Shown in pieces: positions 13,201 through 49,808 of a stretch of 64,000 nt of DNA (positions within the stretch are counted from its first letter, which is position 1; each line of letters starts with the position of its first letter). Where the stretch lies: the NCBI GenBank assembly GCA_035582835.1, contig JAYKAV010002789.1, positions 544,016-608,015 of the forward strand, read 5' to 3'. This DNA comes from Phoebastria nigripes (taxonomy: Eukaryota > Chordata > Aves > Procellariiformes > Diomedeidae). The notes beneath the pieces are model-generated. The model was not told the DNA's origin. It saw nothing but the letters and a program-made list of their open reading frames with translations, and ran no database searches. The position numbers were made by a program, and so were the translations under genes.

Positions 13201-16200
13201 TTTTATACGAATAGTTTTTCCTTAATTGTAGAACTATGGATGGAACAGAGCCATAAAGTCAAAGCCAAATGGCTCCAAGATTCAGGATGTCAAAATGTGA
13301 GTTCTTGATAGATTACGGACAGACTTAATTGTTAAAGTTAAAATCCATATCGGAAAATTAACCAAGTTTGAAGCTATTTTATTCGGGTTTTCAAGTCTGT
13401 TAACAACTTTTGATGGGATACAGAATGTTCTCATTTGCTACTCATTCTAGTGTCTGTTAACAGTACGAAAAGAAGAAAGGGTTTTTTTTTTTTATTTGGT
13501 CAAAAATTATTAAATGTAATTGTAAACTAGACCCACAGAGTTCTATCCTTCAGAGTGAATACTGTTCAGTGATAAACTCTTATTTTCCATCTGCAAAGTT
13601 TACATCACATCATACTATTATTGAAAAAAAGGTTACTTTTAGAAAGATCCTTAAGAATTTTTATTAAAATTCTCATTTTCACAGGTTTATACTTAACAGA
13701 AGTTCTTCAAAAAACTCCCACTTGAAAAACACTGAAAAACCTACCCTATGCTGCATGCAAGGGTAAACATTGAAGGCAACTTGTAAACTTCATTAAACAG
13801 AAATACTGAATGACAATTGTGCTAAACCTCTCTACTGCAAGACTTGCATGTATCTGTTGGTGCTCTTCTAAAGCCTGCCAAAATCGGCAGTAGCAGACAC
13901 ACTCAAGCTGTTCCATATTCCTATCTGATTTCTCAACTACCCTCTAACATCTCCTGCATCCAGAGCATTGAATGAAAGACAATTAAGCTGCTGTACCTTC
14001 TCCTCCATTCCTCACTAGACAGTCCTACTTCTCTGGTACTCTCCTGATTGCTTTCACATCCTTTCATACTTCATTCTTTTCTTTTCCCTCTTCTGCTGTT
14101 GCTCACTATCTTGCCCAAATTGAGCAGGTGTCTAAAAAAGAAGACTGGCATTGGAAGGCATTTCTAAAAACCTTTTGTTAAAGGAGAACATTCTGGAAAG
14201 TATATGAGCAGTCATTGAGGCTGTTTTGTTTCTGATTTTGGATCAAGATGTTCCACCAAACTGTATTTGCTGTCTCAGCAAGCCCCACATGCCCCATCCT
14301 TTCTTCACAGATGTTTAAGGCAAATCTTGAGAGGGGCAACTGGGTGAAAGTTACCAGATTAGTTTCAACAAATGCGTGGGGAATTTTCTAAGCAAGATTT
14401 TTCTAACAGAGCCATGCCATTCTGAATGATGCTGTGATGAACAAACTGAGGCCAGGCCCAGAGCAGTAACTTTTCAACCCAGCCTAGCTGCAGCCAAAAC
14501 AGAGTGTGAAAGCAGCCCCAGGTAACTTCAGCTGATTGTGAGTAGAGACAGCTTATTCTGCTAGGAAATCTGCAGCAGCAGAAACCTCCACCAACAGGGC
14601 TGTAACACCTTAAGCCACTACAGCTGCTTGTAAAGTCAATGTCTGACTAAGGCCACAGCGTAAGAGCTGGAATAACTATATACTTTCTAAGGCAAAAAGC
14701 TGTTCAGACTACTGACTCTGTGCAAATGAAGTCCAGAAAAAATGTTTCGTCCAACCAAAGCAGTTTTTGCACACTTGAATTTCCAGCCCTTCTCTACTGA
14801 TAACCCACTCACAGTCTCCTTCAAAATCCTCATTTGTGACATCATGCCTAAAATTCATCTATCTAATCTTACAGAGAGGGCATGCCAGTGTATTTGTTCT
14901 AGAAAGTACTTACACACATTAAGGAGTTGAAAAAAGTAAGTAATAGTTATTTGCTCTTATTCATGGCTGGTGTATCTTCAGTGAAATCATACCAATTGCA
15001 ACAGGACTGAATTTGACCCTGGCATGTATTGGCAGCACACCTCTCATTTTAACCTTTGCTATTCTGTATTGTATGTTCTTAGGGCAGGGCACCATAACAA
15101 GATAAAGGTGGAAATGCAGCGCGCACAGCCACACTTTTGCCACCTTACCTTTACACAATTAGCAAGTGTTCTGAAAAAGCAGTGCCAAGGTTTTCATTGC
15201 AGAGTATCAACCAGTCCAAAAGTATCCAGAGCCCAAATACATCCCTGTGTTTTTCCTTCTGTTGTCATCTGCACTAACTAGAATAAAATTAGCACGTGTA
15301 GGCTCATCTCTGCTGCCACCCTGTGCACACTTTGTTTCACAGGTACACCTGTAACTGGTAGGTACTCGTTCCTCTTTTTGAGGATACTACTACTGAGACA
15401 AGTATTTGCCTTCTTTTTGCAAAGCTTTCAGCTTGGACCTCTGTTGGTAACTTCTAAGCAGGCTACAGGTACTTCAAAAAAATATGGAGTATCCTTTTTT
15501 TGTACAGAATGGATATACTAACTATGGGACCAGAATATTGGGAAAAAGAGATAAAACTAAGTCTAAATATTCCACTCTCTCCTAAACACTCATTTTTGAA
15601 CCAGACGGGCAGGCAAACTGAGTGCTGGCAGCAAGCCTCTGAGAAACTTCCTTTCTCAGTTCTGGCCTCCCACCTTTCCAATCACGCAGCCAGGTCCAAC
15701 TTTCACAATTCATTCATTCTGCTCCTGGGCACCTCTCAGCCCATTAAAGTTTTCAGCCTCATCACTGCATGGGAATATTTGTGGGGATATTCCTTAGCTG
15801 AGCCATCCTTTTACATTTTCTGCTTAGTTTCTTTAAACATTATCCTCTAGTGGGGGGTTACTTGTTGTAAAGTTGGACCAAACGGGCAGAGTACATTTAT
15901 TAAAAAAAAAAATCAGAATTTCCTAAGCCCATTGATAATAAAAACTACCCAAAACTCCTACTACTAATGGGAAAGCTTGATACTGGCCACTAGGAGTAAC
16001 TTGTCACAGAAAGTATGCATGACACAGAATGGCTTTTTAACAGGATGGCTGTTGACATAGCAGGTTTTTTCCCCTTCAAGAAAACCAATTAGAATAAAAA
16101 AGCTGGAAAAATATCTTTAGCTTCTCTCTGATCCACTAAAATCTCACTTGCAGAAACAAAAATTCTTTAACTGACTCTTAGAGCTGGCATCACATACACA

Positions 16201-18722
16201 TAATAAAGGAATTTCAGAGGCTTCTACACTCGCCAGCAGGCGCCAGCTCTCATTTCTTTAAACAACTTCGTTAAGCCCTGAAACTATTTTTCAGCCTCAG
16301 AAAAAAAATCCACTATTCGTCCTATATATAAAATCCTTGTGCTGATTTTTCTGAAGACTGATCCATCTCTTATTAGCCTATACAGATCTTCTTAAGTTCA
16401 ACCTGAATTTATCACAGCTCTGCTAAATACTACTTTCCACAACAACTAAAATCCTGCCATTGTGAAATGCACAAGTGACTTAAAGAGTCACTACCTTAAC
16501 CTGTACAAAGCAGTGTATTTAAACACTTAGCATAAGAGGGCCTGCACAAAAGCAGCAAGTGTTGCTGCTTAGGGTACCAAGCAATAGCAGAGCTAATGAG
16601 CTATCTCCAACATTTTAAAGACTCTGCCTCAGTTTAAAGATCATGTAGATCTGCTTCAGTTTAATGCAAACTGGAAGCATTTGGCTGTATCTATCTGAAA
16701 CACTCTTTTAAAAATGGTAGTAAATGGACAAATATATATTTTGGCATGCATGCGGGCATGTGAAGGTTTTTAATCAGGACATCTTTGTCAGTCATGAAAT
16801 AGCGAGTAGGCAGTGCTGAGAAGCGCTGGTGCAATCATCTGTCACGTTCCAGCCCAAGGAACTGAACTGACCACATGCTGGCAGTGAATGAAATTACAGT
16901 ATCGTTATAAAGATGTGCAGCAAAAACAATCAGTGCCCCCAACACCATAGCAGAGCATGCAGTTACTACTACATTTTGGCTTACCTACAGATGCAGACCA
17001 TCTCTCTCAGCCTGGCCTTCTGCTCCCTGCCAATTACGGTGCTTTTACATTTGACTGCAGTGAGGCAGGAGCTACAATAGAAGCGGGTCAGGCCAGATTA
17101 TGTTCTTTTTACAATGTTATTTATCAACGTGTATTTCCTTGCTGAGGCAAGTACCTCCAAAATGTCATGAGAGTACTGAACAAGCCCATGGTCATGGAAA
17201 AATTGCTTTCAGTACCGCTTGCTACAAAAGATACAGTAAACAAAACAACTAGAACAGCAATTCCAAATGCGGAAAAAAACCACTGCAATTAATGTAGCTG
17301 GTCTCCCCTCCTTCTGGACGTATGCCCAGGACCATTTTCAGCAGTCCTCGATATCCTCCATCTTCAAATGTGGGAGCTTTCCTGATCTTTCATTTATGAC
17401 ATTCATATTTGAGCAAACTTATCCATTCACAAAGCAGCAGAAATGGCTTCTGCAGCTGCATCTACAGTGATGACGAGCAGTTGAGAATTGTCTTTACATG
17501 TCCAAATGTGTTCCGATACCTGCTTTTCTAAGTTGATTTCAATATAAATTTAACACAGGATGTCAGCGTCCTACCTGTTGAGCTTCCTCTCCTATTATTG
17601 CCCATGACACGACCCAGCAGATGGTAAAAAGCTGAATGTTATCTTAACTTGCTCCAGAATTCATCCATGCCAACTGCAACTCAGACCCTGAAAAGGGTCT
17701 TCACTCAGATAGGAGGTAATTTCAAATTTTATTAGCTTTCCAGAGCATACTGGAGGCATTTTTCCTTTCCTTGGCCTCTCAGGGAAGAAGCTGAGCTCCT
17801 GGCTTTTATGTGAGGATGTTATTTTTTTATACATAAACAAGCAATGCTCAGTAAAGGGAGGGAACTAATCAAAAGTTATCAAGTTGAGCCATTTTAATTC
17901 TTGGGTGAGCACTCAAAACTACATCAAAAGACCTTCACTGAGCCAGAGATTTTGAATCGAGAAAGATCGTTTCACTTGACCACGTCATATCCCAGCACCC
18001 AACCATAAGGAGAAAGTACACAGAGAGAAGAGCGGGCAGTTGCTCTCATTTTGGCATAAAGAAAGCAAATTTCTGCAGGATATGAATAGAGACCTAAAAT
18101 TTCTCTAAGGCAGGCCAGGGCAGCCTCGGAGTATGCCACATTAGCAGCCTCATAAGATAGCTGGAATGCTGGGCCCATGTCACCACAATGAACCAGGTGC
18201 TGCAAAATGAGAAGCTACCTTCTGCCTCCACTCTTATCACCTCTGAAAAACAGTGAAGGCCAGGGCCAGGAAAGGGAGAAAGAAAATGGAAATTCCTCTT
18301 CAGTTTTAATTTTAACTGGCACATAAATTTAATTTTAACAGCGCACATAAAGCTACTGATGATACCATGTCCTCTTCCTTTGCACCACGGAGGATGCTGT
18401 AAGTAGGGGATAAAAGGGCAGCATTCAACATATTATACACTGCACACTGAAATTACAATAAAAGCAAAGATGCCTTTAGTGAACAATGACAAACAGAAGT
18501 CCCTGTATCATCCTTTTAGTTTATGATACAAAGAAGTGCTCCCAACGAGAGACCTCAAGACCGCAAGAGTCAGGTTCTGTTTGTTTGGGGTTTTTTCACA
18601 CAAGACAGACATTTAAGCATGTGCCAAATTTGTAACNTGACCACGTAAATATAATTTCAGATGTTCATCAGCTATATTAAAAAATAAACCTTTAAAATAG
18701 ATACAATCCTCTAGGAAAAACA
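7291..18722. other. Intergenic DNA, no gene recognised
   Basis: AT-rich sequence downstream of PRRC1. The open frames are short, lack domain signatures and do not assemble into an exon series with splice signals. An A-run occurs near 12640-12658 and a T-run near 8308-8322. A short perfect inverted repeat (8-bp arms, 3-bp loop) lies at 16551-16569. The PRRC1 3' end may reach into the last part of this stretch if its transcript uses a poly(A) site beyond 18.72 kb. Confidence 0.6.
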
Positions 18723-20006
18723 TTTATTCAACAGAGTAAGCCAATTAAGGCAAAATATATTACTTGGAAATAGACAGGCCTTCACTGGGTACAAATAGGA
18801 GCTGGCTTAACAGTATATTGTATATAAAAATGTCCTTTGAAAGCATCTAAGAAAGGTAAAGGCAGAGCAATATAAGCTGAAAAACTGCTTCTTTAAGGCA
18901 AACAAAAAGTATTTGTTTCTTAAAAAAAGTATTATTACCAAAATATTTTCTTCACAATTACTTCTGTATTTCTAAATAAAGATTTAAGATTGTGTGAGCA
19001 TGGATAGAGGGCATTTATAACCATGAAAAAAATNAGACACCACTGAAGACTTATATGAGAAACTGAGCTCATGACATCAAGAAAGCATTTAAGACTTAAA
19101 AATGTTTAGAAAACCCAGGATAGCAAAGCAANTGATACACATCTCACCATTTTCCACATCAAATTGCTGACAACTATAACTTGATAGAAGAAATTAAAAA
19201 TTCCATATAAAATATGAAGTCTGGAAGCACTGGAGTAAATTACGTTGTTGAAACTGCTGAGATAGTTTCATGCGTATGTGGTACCTGATCTAAAACCCAC
19301 TGAAGCAATTTGAAATTTGTCTAGTGTTTTAATTGAACATGAATTTCATTACTGTTACATAAAAAGAAAAAAGACACAGCATGGAAAATGAGATTTCAAA
19401 ATTATTTAGCAACTACTTCAACTAATGGGGCATAGATTTGTGCTCTTCTTCAGCTCACTGTTATGTGTTATAAAAACTACTTGGCATCACTCCTGAGAAC
19501 TTATATACAGACACCAAATCTATGAGGTGTTAAGTACCACCTAAGCACAGGCCCCAAGAAAACACTTAATACAGAAGGTAGTCTCTCTGGATTGAAATGC
19601 ATACATGTTATGCTGTCAACATGTTTATATTACTAATATAATAGAAATAGCTAAACGATGAACCCCTTCTTTAAAAAAGTATACTAACTAAAATATCCCA
19701 GCAAATGCCTAGTTAGGTGTCAAATAATAGCACATTCCACTTTACAAACTGTAATGCTATTTGTCCCAGTTATAAATATATGTTTGTTCTGATTTCCTGT
19801 TTTGTGAATCATATTGGAAATCATATAGTAGTTAAAAATTGCAATTGCTCATTTCCACTATTGGAAATTACCTTCACTTCTTAAAAAGTAAAATACAGTT
19901 TACAGTTAGATTACAAATCTGTGTTGTATCCACTGAGAATATGTAGCTTTCACTTCAATTCTAGAATCAAAACCAGTATTCCTTAGTGTCATGGATCAGC
20001 CTTCTT
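18723..20006 (-). other. PRRC1: PRRC1 3' UTR, distal end uncertain
   Basis: This sequence follows the PRRC1 stop codon on the coding strand. The first poly(A)-type hexamers on the minus strand are an ATTAAA at 19328-19333 and an AATAAA at 18723-18728, so 3' UTRs of about 0.7 or 1.3 kb are possible. The true cleavage site cannot be fixed from sequence alone, and longer forms are possible. Confidence 0.4.
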
Positions 20007-42097
<22,091 letters not shown>

Positions 42098-45000
42098 TTT
42101 CCTTCAGCTACGAAAAGCTGTGAGAAAAAAAGCGTATCTTGAGAAACATGGAAAAAGATTTTAAATTAGAATGTAAAGGCCACAACACAGTGATTTACAT
42201 TCCTGAACAGAGCAGGGAATTCAAATGCCAACTCTAGAAAAAAGAAAAAAATTGACTGATCTCAAGTACATAGTTATCCAGAATGTCTCATTTCTCCTGT
42301 ATCTTCCCTTTATTTTTAGCACTGTGATAATTCCTCAAACTCCAAGCCTCTTTCTAAAAACCTTACTGTACATGCCCAGTCACTGCTTCCAATATATACT
42401 GGTGGTATGTAGATGAGTAATAATAGAGAAATAATTACACATTGCAAAACCCATATCCTATTGCAAGAAAAACTTAACTACGGGATAGTACTTTGCTGCA
42501 TTATTCAGCTGTAGCAACTCCAACTAGGACCTGTTATTTTCAGAGCTGATGCATAACAGGATGCAAAACGTGGCAAGAGGCAAGACAGAGGACCGAAGTC
42601 TCCCCCTCCCGGCAGCGAAGAACCACAACTGCCCAAGAAGTTGTAGCCCTCTCAGGCGTAAGCACTTCAGCAGATGCTCCTGAGCATCACACCTGAGTGC
42701 AAGCACCTTGCTGAACACCATGAACAGCGGCATAGCTGGCAATGGCAGTTTTCCAGTACAGACAATTCCTGTAAAATCCAAATACCATATTGCTCTGGTG
42801 ACACTATCAGAAGTGAAAGCAATTGAAAACTTTGGCTTTTATTTTGAAGGCCAGATTATGTTGGAAGTATCTTTTAATATCTCTGAGTAAACCTTTAAAA
42901 TATACTACTTCTGGAAAAGTAAAGCTATATGCTTACTTAAAAATCTTAAATTAATGTAAAAGGGCTTAGGAGAAGAAAAGGAGAGGGGAAAAATTAAGAC
43001 TTTCATGAACACCTGGAGATTTTTGTTCTTCAGTGCCGAGGCAGCTAACAAAAAACCCTGCTTCCTCCCAAGTCTGGTAAACTAGACAGCAATGATTTGT
43101 ACCACTCCCTGAGGTAACAATTCTTAAGGAAATTTTAATGAAATAAAAATCCTATATAAAGTAATTATATGTAAGAAAAATAGACAGACTCAAAGATTTT
43201 CCACCATACCCATTACATCAGCAGCTACTGAGGACTGCCAGCTTATTCCCTTTAACAATTTACAGAGGAAAAGGCTTAGATAATGTGTTGAGTAAAAATA
43301 CCCACGTGTATATAAAAAGAACTCCACTTACAAAAATACAGGGGTTTTCCTCTCTTTCAAAAAAACACTCTCATTGCCTCATTTTTGTTTTACATGTATA
43401 TACAACTCTTAAGTTTAATATGGAGGAAAAATTACTGTTATTACCAAATAGAAAAATCCAAAAAGTAGGATGTCAATGTTAGTCTTGACAGGCTTACAAA
43501 GAGTCTAAAAAACAAATGAAAGCATCAAAAGCACGTAGGAGAAATGACAGTCCCTCTGACAAACCAGTATGCTTTGCATAAGTGATTCAAGATTAAACAT
43601 TAGAGCCCACCCTCAGAAAGCGAGTAAATGTGGTTCATGTGCAGCACTCTTGTTGAAAACTCTTATGTCAGAGGGATTTTAGGTTCCGAGTACTTCTTCA
43701 ATTTATTTAAAAGCTTCTCTTCAGATGGGATGAAAGGGTCAGTAATTGCCTGGTGGGGAACAGACTGTCCTTGCAGAATAAGTACATCTCATCATCCCTT
43801 AGAAAGGAACTGCACAGTCTTCCGTTAAACTTCACTAAGTGAAAGAATTTGCAATAATAAGATTTTGTCTTTTAGTCAAGTTACAGAAGTTTACATCTGC
43901 CCTCATAGAAGTATTTCTAAAGTCATTCTTCCAATTATACANTGCAAAGCAAGAAAGAATTTTCCATTGTGCAACTAAAGTAATCACTGACCAAAACCTC
44001 CTAGAAACATTCTATTTTATCAAGGCCCTTTTAATCTGCTGCTTGATTTCACCTAATGCCATGATTAGAAACTGCTGTGAGGTGCTTACTACTTAAAATA
44101 AATACCACAGCCATGTAGAATGATTGAAAAAGTTCCACAGAGCGGCTTTTCAAAAACGCCGTACAAAGCTTTTTCAAAACTTCACAGAGCTATTAAAGTT
44201 GGGGGGGCAGGAGGGGGAACAACCCCCTGGAAAGTAACCTAACTGACAACTGGAAAGTTAGGAATTAGTAGAAATGTAAATAACTCTGTAGCTGCTTTTC
44301 TCTATTAACTTTACAATGAGAAAAGTGAAGTGAGCATTAAACAGAAACAGCAGTCCCAAACTTGCAAAAATTATGAGTCAGTTGCTGAAATACAATGATA
44401 AACACCCCCATGGAACTGACCTAAAATGTAAATTTAAAAAAAGCAAAAATCAGTAGTTTGACATTTTCTCCTCTCACTTGTAAGCCTCTCTGGGAAAGCC
44501 AACCACCTGCAAATCCAGCCTGGCCAGGAGATGGAAGCTTGAGAGGGGAATCCTGCCCGTTGTAGGGCTTATTTCAGTCCCCTTGGACTTTGCAGGTCCA
44601 GGTACGGACAGTACGCTGGATACCCTCAGAGTGATGCCCAGTCAGAAGCATACTGCTATCTCCCTTCTGTTCTGGCTTAAATTTTATCCTCTGACCCTAA
44701 CACATCCCATACTCTTTCATATATTGTCCACTATAATCAATTGGGGTTTTGCCACTAGCTGGGGAAAAGACAACCTCTCCCTACCTTTTGCTGGAAGAAT
44801 AGACAAATTCCTTTATTCTCTCACATAATGCACAACCACAATAGCCTGTAGTATTTTCCTCCCACTCTCAAGTTTTTCCTTCACTCTTTTCCCTTTCCAT
44901 CTACCCACCCCCATGCCATTTAGAGAACCCTGAAGCCTAAATGTTCCTATTTTCTTTCCCCTTTAGCTTACCCATCCCCTCACACAACCATCAATCTCAT

Positions 45001-46824
45001 TGTGAAGTCCTGACCTGGCAGGGACTAATATGATGCCTACACAAGTAACAGCTTTCTATGGACTGAATTCTCAACATAAGCCAGTTGTAGTTTTCATGTG
45101 CTGCATGAAAAAACATAAATAATTAAAAAAAAATATGGTTAAGGAGAAAGATAAGACACAGGAGGAGGGAACACACAAAAGGAAAGGAAAGAAAAAAGTA
45201 CAATAGGTGTAACTGGAAGCTAGTAGCTCATCATATTGAAAGAATTCAGAACTACATATAATTAAAACTGATCTTACAGGATATATGGTTTAAACATTTG
45301 AATCTAAATGGCTTACCTGAAACCAGTTATATGTGAGAAATTGGGAAGCATTGGGGTGGAAAAACACAAGCAATCCACAGACTTTAACAGTGTTCAGTCC
45401 TCAGCAAAGTTTCCAATGAGGGTTTCCAACTTCCCTTAGAGGAGTTGCACGGAAAAAGTTCCCCAGTAAGATCAGCCTACAAATCCTTAATGACTGCTGG
45501 GTGTGGAACTAGACTGCCTTTTCAGTGATTTAAAAAAGTAAAGTAATAATTCTTCATAGTCCAAGCCACAAACACATAATTTGCAGTATCACCTGAAAAT
45601 TCAGCCTAACTTCTTAAGGAAGTGACTTTTGTGCCTTCATGCAAACTAGAACATTTTGTATTACTAAATTGAAAAGACAAAGGAGAAACTCTGAGACAAG
45701 CAAATTGAAGCATGTGTAATTAGGTGAAAATAACAGCAGTACTGTCATCTAGTGATTTGTGATCATAAATTGGTTTCACAAATTTGATAATCTCGCCACA
45801 TTTAGGTAGGAGAAAACCTTGTCTTAAGCTTATACAAAAGTAAAAAAGAAGTGATATGGAAAAGAGAAATACAGAAAAACACAGAAAAACCACATTCCCA
45901 ATGATCAGTCACCTTTAAAACAACCTCTTTAAGAAGTAGAAGCATGAATTTTGCTAGGCTTCCATCAATTATTTGGTTAAAAAAAAAAAAATCCTTGTCC
46001 GTACTAACAAAGACACTATAGGGATGATGTTAAACCCCCACATTACACAAAGAAAATATAGTATACCCACAAGGTCTATCCCTAGTTGACTGGTAACTGT
46101 ATTTTACTGATTCTCACCAGCTAAATCTCATCCATTAACCTAAAGCCGAATCTCAGCCATTAACCTAATTCCCAAATGCAAGGCCTGTGTATATTGAAGG
46201 CTAAAGTTCTGACTGAAAATTTTAACAGAGCTCGTGTTAGAAGCAGGAATGAAATAATTTGATTTAAAGACTGAAAGTCTAAAGACTTGATTAAAAGGCT
46301 GAACTGGCAAATTATTCATCTTTTGACTTAAGTTTAATAGGAAGTAATTACATTTGTGCTAATACTTTGCAATAATCTTGGCATAACCATACTTCAGAAG
46401 CATTCTTCAGGTTATTACTCTAAAAATATAGAAATTCACAGTTAACGATAAGATGACCTACAAATGGAGATTAGCAAATTTCACATGGATAAAACACATT
46501 ATCTAGAAATCAGTCATAGTTCAGAGTTTATAATGAGGCCATATTTTCAGTCATCCTCAGTTAACCCCTTCTTGTATTTCAGTAGATGCTCCTGCTAATA
46601 AAAAACCCCCACAATATACTTAAGAACCCCAAGAGGCAAAACTGTTCTCTAAACAGAGCCTAAAATGAAACAAAATCACAGCTGGAATACTAAACTCAAA
46701 CGCTATTAAACTTCTCATCTTTAATCATGATAGGCATAACTATTTTAATTGTGTGGAACAGTACTGGTTACACACATTGTTAATGGCTAAGCACAAGCTG
46801 ACAACTGTCCAGAATAAGGTGCAG

Positions 46825-47356
46825 TCATTTATTCGCACCTCAAATACTGTGTTCAGTTTTGGGCCCCTCACTACAAGAAGGACATTGAGGTGCTGGAGCG
46901 TGTCCACAGAAGGGCAACGAAGCTGGTGAATGGTCTGGAGAACAAGTCTTACGAGGACCAGCTGAGGGAACTGGGACTGTTTAGTCTGGAGAAGAGGAGG
47001 CTGAAGGGAGACCTTATCATGCTCTACAACTACCTGAAAGGAGGTTGTAGAGAGGTGGGGGTCAGTCTCTTCTCCCAAGTAACTAGCGATAGGATGAGAG
47101 GAAATGGCCTCAAGTTGCGCCAGGGCACGTTTAGATTGGACATTAGGAAAAATTTCTTTGCTGAAAGAGTGGTTAAACATTGGAACAGGCTGCCCAGGGA
47201 AGTGGTTGAGTCACCATCCCTGGAAGTATTTAAAAGATGGGTAGATGAGGCGCTTAGGGACATGGTTTAGTGGGCATGGTGGTGTTGGGTTGACGGTTGG
47301 ACTTGATGATCTTAGAGGTCTTTTCCAACCTTAATGATTCTATGATTCTGTGATTT
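46825..47356 (+). mobile_element. CR1 LINE fragment with open ORF2 C-terminus
   Basis: The 3' portion of a CR1 element. The frame reads [20 protein letters not shown] and continues without a stop for about 140 codons to DEALRDMV and TAG at 47268. A 3' UTR and the terminus ATTCTATGATTCTGTGATT follow. Landmarks are [24 protein letters not shown] and [17 protein letters not shown]. The 5' part, with the endonuclease and most of the reverse transcriptase, is missing, so it cannot move alone. It is inserted in PRRC1 intron 1, opposite to the gene. Confidence 0.95.
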
Positions 47357-48089
47357 ATTTATTTGAACATTCATTTATTTATTTGGAGCCATTCCCAGTG
47401 CAACCACCTCTTCAACATATTTTCAAATAAAATGTTACATCCTAGGTTGCATTAACTGATAGACAGATTCACAGGCACATGCTTCTATTCAACAAAAGAG
47501 AAGTCAAAGGGAACAAATGTCCAAGAACTCATAAGGATACAAACAAGAGAGATTAAAATTAGAATGACCAAGAAGAAAGCAAGAAAGAAAATGACAAAAG
47601 AAAAACCTTCAGCTGTTAAAGATGGAGTGACACTGCCATCAATCAAAAAGACAACTCTAAAAAAAAAAAAAAAAACACAAAAACACAGCTGAACTGTTAG
47701 TCTATTAAAGTTTCATCTGAAAAATCCCTCACATTGGTTTATTCCATGTTAGAAAGGGAGAGCACAAAGTTAGAGATAAAACTTCCTTCAGTCAGGGATA
47801 AAACTTCCTTCAGACTCTGGTCTGTTAAATGCAGGCAGGTCCCAGAGGACATACAAAGCCTCACTGAAGCCAAAGGAAGGGCATAGGGGGATCATCAGTT
47901 TAATCACCTGGTGTTAAATGACTTGTTCTAAAGTCCAAAGCCTTAAAGAGAGGTAATCAGGAAAGGGAAGGAGAAAGAAAAGAAAAGAAAAAAAAAAAGA
48001 GAGAGAACAGAACTCTCCTATACCTGTTCTATATTCATAGCATAAATAATGTTAATCACAACACCCGCATCACTTTTTCACCTTTTTTT

Positions 48090-48108
48090 AAAAAAAAAAA
48101 AAAAAAAA
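48090..48108. repeat. Poly-A run
   Basis: A run of about 19 A bases after a short T-run in PRRC1 intron 1. No element boundary is recognised around it. Confidence 0.75.
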
Positions 48109-49808
48109 GTCTGTTTACCAAGCAGAATCCAGTATGCCTCAAACCTAATGCAGTACCAAGACAGCTCAAAACACCAGGCATGCCAGAAGCGGTTGGTCTT
48201 GTCTTGAGACTACTGCAGGTACAGTTATCACAGTCCATAGATACCATAAAAACCAGGAAGTTCCACTTTTCTAAAAGTTTCCTAATCTCTGAGAATTATT
48301 CTGTTTTCCATGTTCTTAGTGCCATTGCCAATGCTTGGGATTTGTTCCAGACCACACGCACCCTTACTATCAAATATTCATTTTTAAATATAACAAAGCT
48401 TATGTAGCTCCACAGACCACTTAGTTCCAGATCACTGATGACCACAGTTAGAGAACTACTGATCTAGTATACAGTGTTACATACAACTACATAAAATCAT
48501 CAAAGAAACAGCTAACCGAAATCACATACATTTTACCAATTTGCACCAATAGCTATATCATATGACATCATGCAACAGCTCCAGTACTTTCAGAGGTTTT
48601 TCCCCAAGAGAAATGCTTTTTTCATGTGACAATAAAAATAAATAAATCATATAAATAAAGGGCAAATCACTTCAACAATGCCTCCAGAGACATTATAATA
48701 ACTAATAAGCCTCCTGAAGCATCACTTCTATCAGATACTAACAGATCCTCAAGGGTGAGGATTTCCACTGTGAATCATGCTAATTCAAGCTGAAACCACA
48801 CAGTTTTACCAGGACCAGCACTTCCACCCCTAGCTGCAAGGCTGGAAGGCACAGACCTGAGGCCAGGCATCCAAACTCTCTACAGTGCCTGGAGGAAGGT
48901 TGGCTGCTTGGAGAGTGACTCACAAGAGCAGAACAATATACGTGACCTAGCAAGGTACCAGGACCAGCCAACTGGAAATTCTATGGAGCGCTGGTCCATG
49001 CATGTGTTTGTAATGCCACCAGTCGCTAAGGCAGCAAGGAGTGCTGCTGTGAGGACTCTGATCTGCATTCATAGCCCACGATCCTCACCTTACAACAAGC
49101 CCCAAAGCGTGTTCCTGTCAGCAGGGAGGATAGGAGCCGCTGCCGCCCTTTAGAATGACAAGATGGTTCAGAACAAGAGGAATAAGCCAGAGTGCACATA
49201 GCAGGGTCAGGCCCCTGGCTGCTCTCCAGGACTGAGCCCGGTGAGGGCCCGACACTGTGCAGCCCCAGGTGTGCCGCCCAAGGGGGAAAAGCGCCCGGGT
49301 GAGAGGTCTCGGGACGGCTCCCGGCGCTCGGCCCGGGGCCTCTACACGAGCAAACACACGCACACACGCCGTCGGGCCGGCAGCCACCCCGCAGGGCCCC
49401 GGCGCCGACAGGCCGCCAGAGCGGCGCGGCCCAGGCCGGCAGGCCAGGCGGAGCAGCGCGGACCCCGCCGGTATTCCCCCACACCCTCCCCGGGAAACAC
49501 CTCAGCGGCCCCCCGCCTCCCATGCCACAGCCTCCCACGCTACGCCCCGCCACGCCGCCCTGACCGCCGAACCTGCCCCAGCCGCTGCGCGCCCCAACGA
49601 CACCCAACGGCCGCAGCCGGCACCCGGGAGCGCGGGGAAGCCACCGCTGCGGGACGCGGCCGCCGCCCGACCTAGCCCAGCCCTCCAGCCACTCCCGCCC
49701 CGCCGCCTGGAACGACGGGTGCCAACGCGTCCCCTCTGCCCACCACAACACGCGGCCTCACCGAGCCCAAGCGCCAGAGCCCGCCGCGGCCCCGCCGGCC
49801 GCGCTCAC

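Larger units (their letters stand above)
42118..49808 (-). other. PRRC1: PRRC1 intron 1
   Basis: A 7.7-kb first intron separating the CpG-island exon from the start-codon exon. It contains a CR1 fragment with an open ORF2 C-terminus (46825-47356), A-rich runs (47651-47675, 48090-48108) and GA-rich low-complexity sequence (about 47960-48010). No other exon is recognised. Confidence 0.8.

Noticed and set aside
16551..16569. Perfect hairpin AGCAGCAA-GTG-TTGCTGCT as a possible small RNA
   Set aside because: An 8-bp stem with a 3-nt loop is too short for a microRNA precursor and is expected by chance in a window this size.
1..18722. Search for CTXN3 or another gene downstream of PRRC1
   Set aside because: No frame shows the cortexin membrane segment or any other recognisable domain.
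46740..47263. Minus-strand open frames over the CR1
   Set aside because: They are antisense shadows of the CR1 ORF2 C-terminus.
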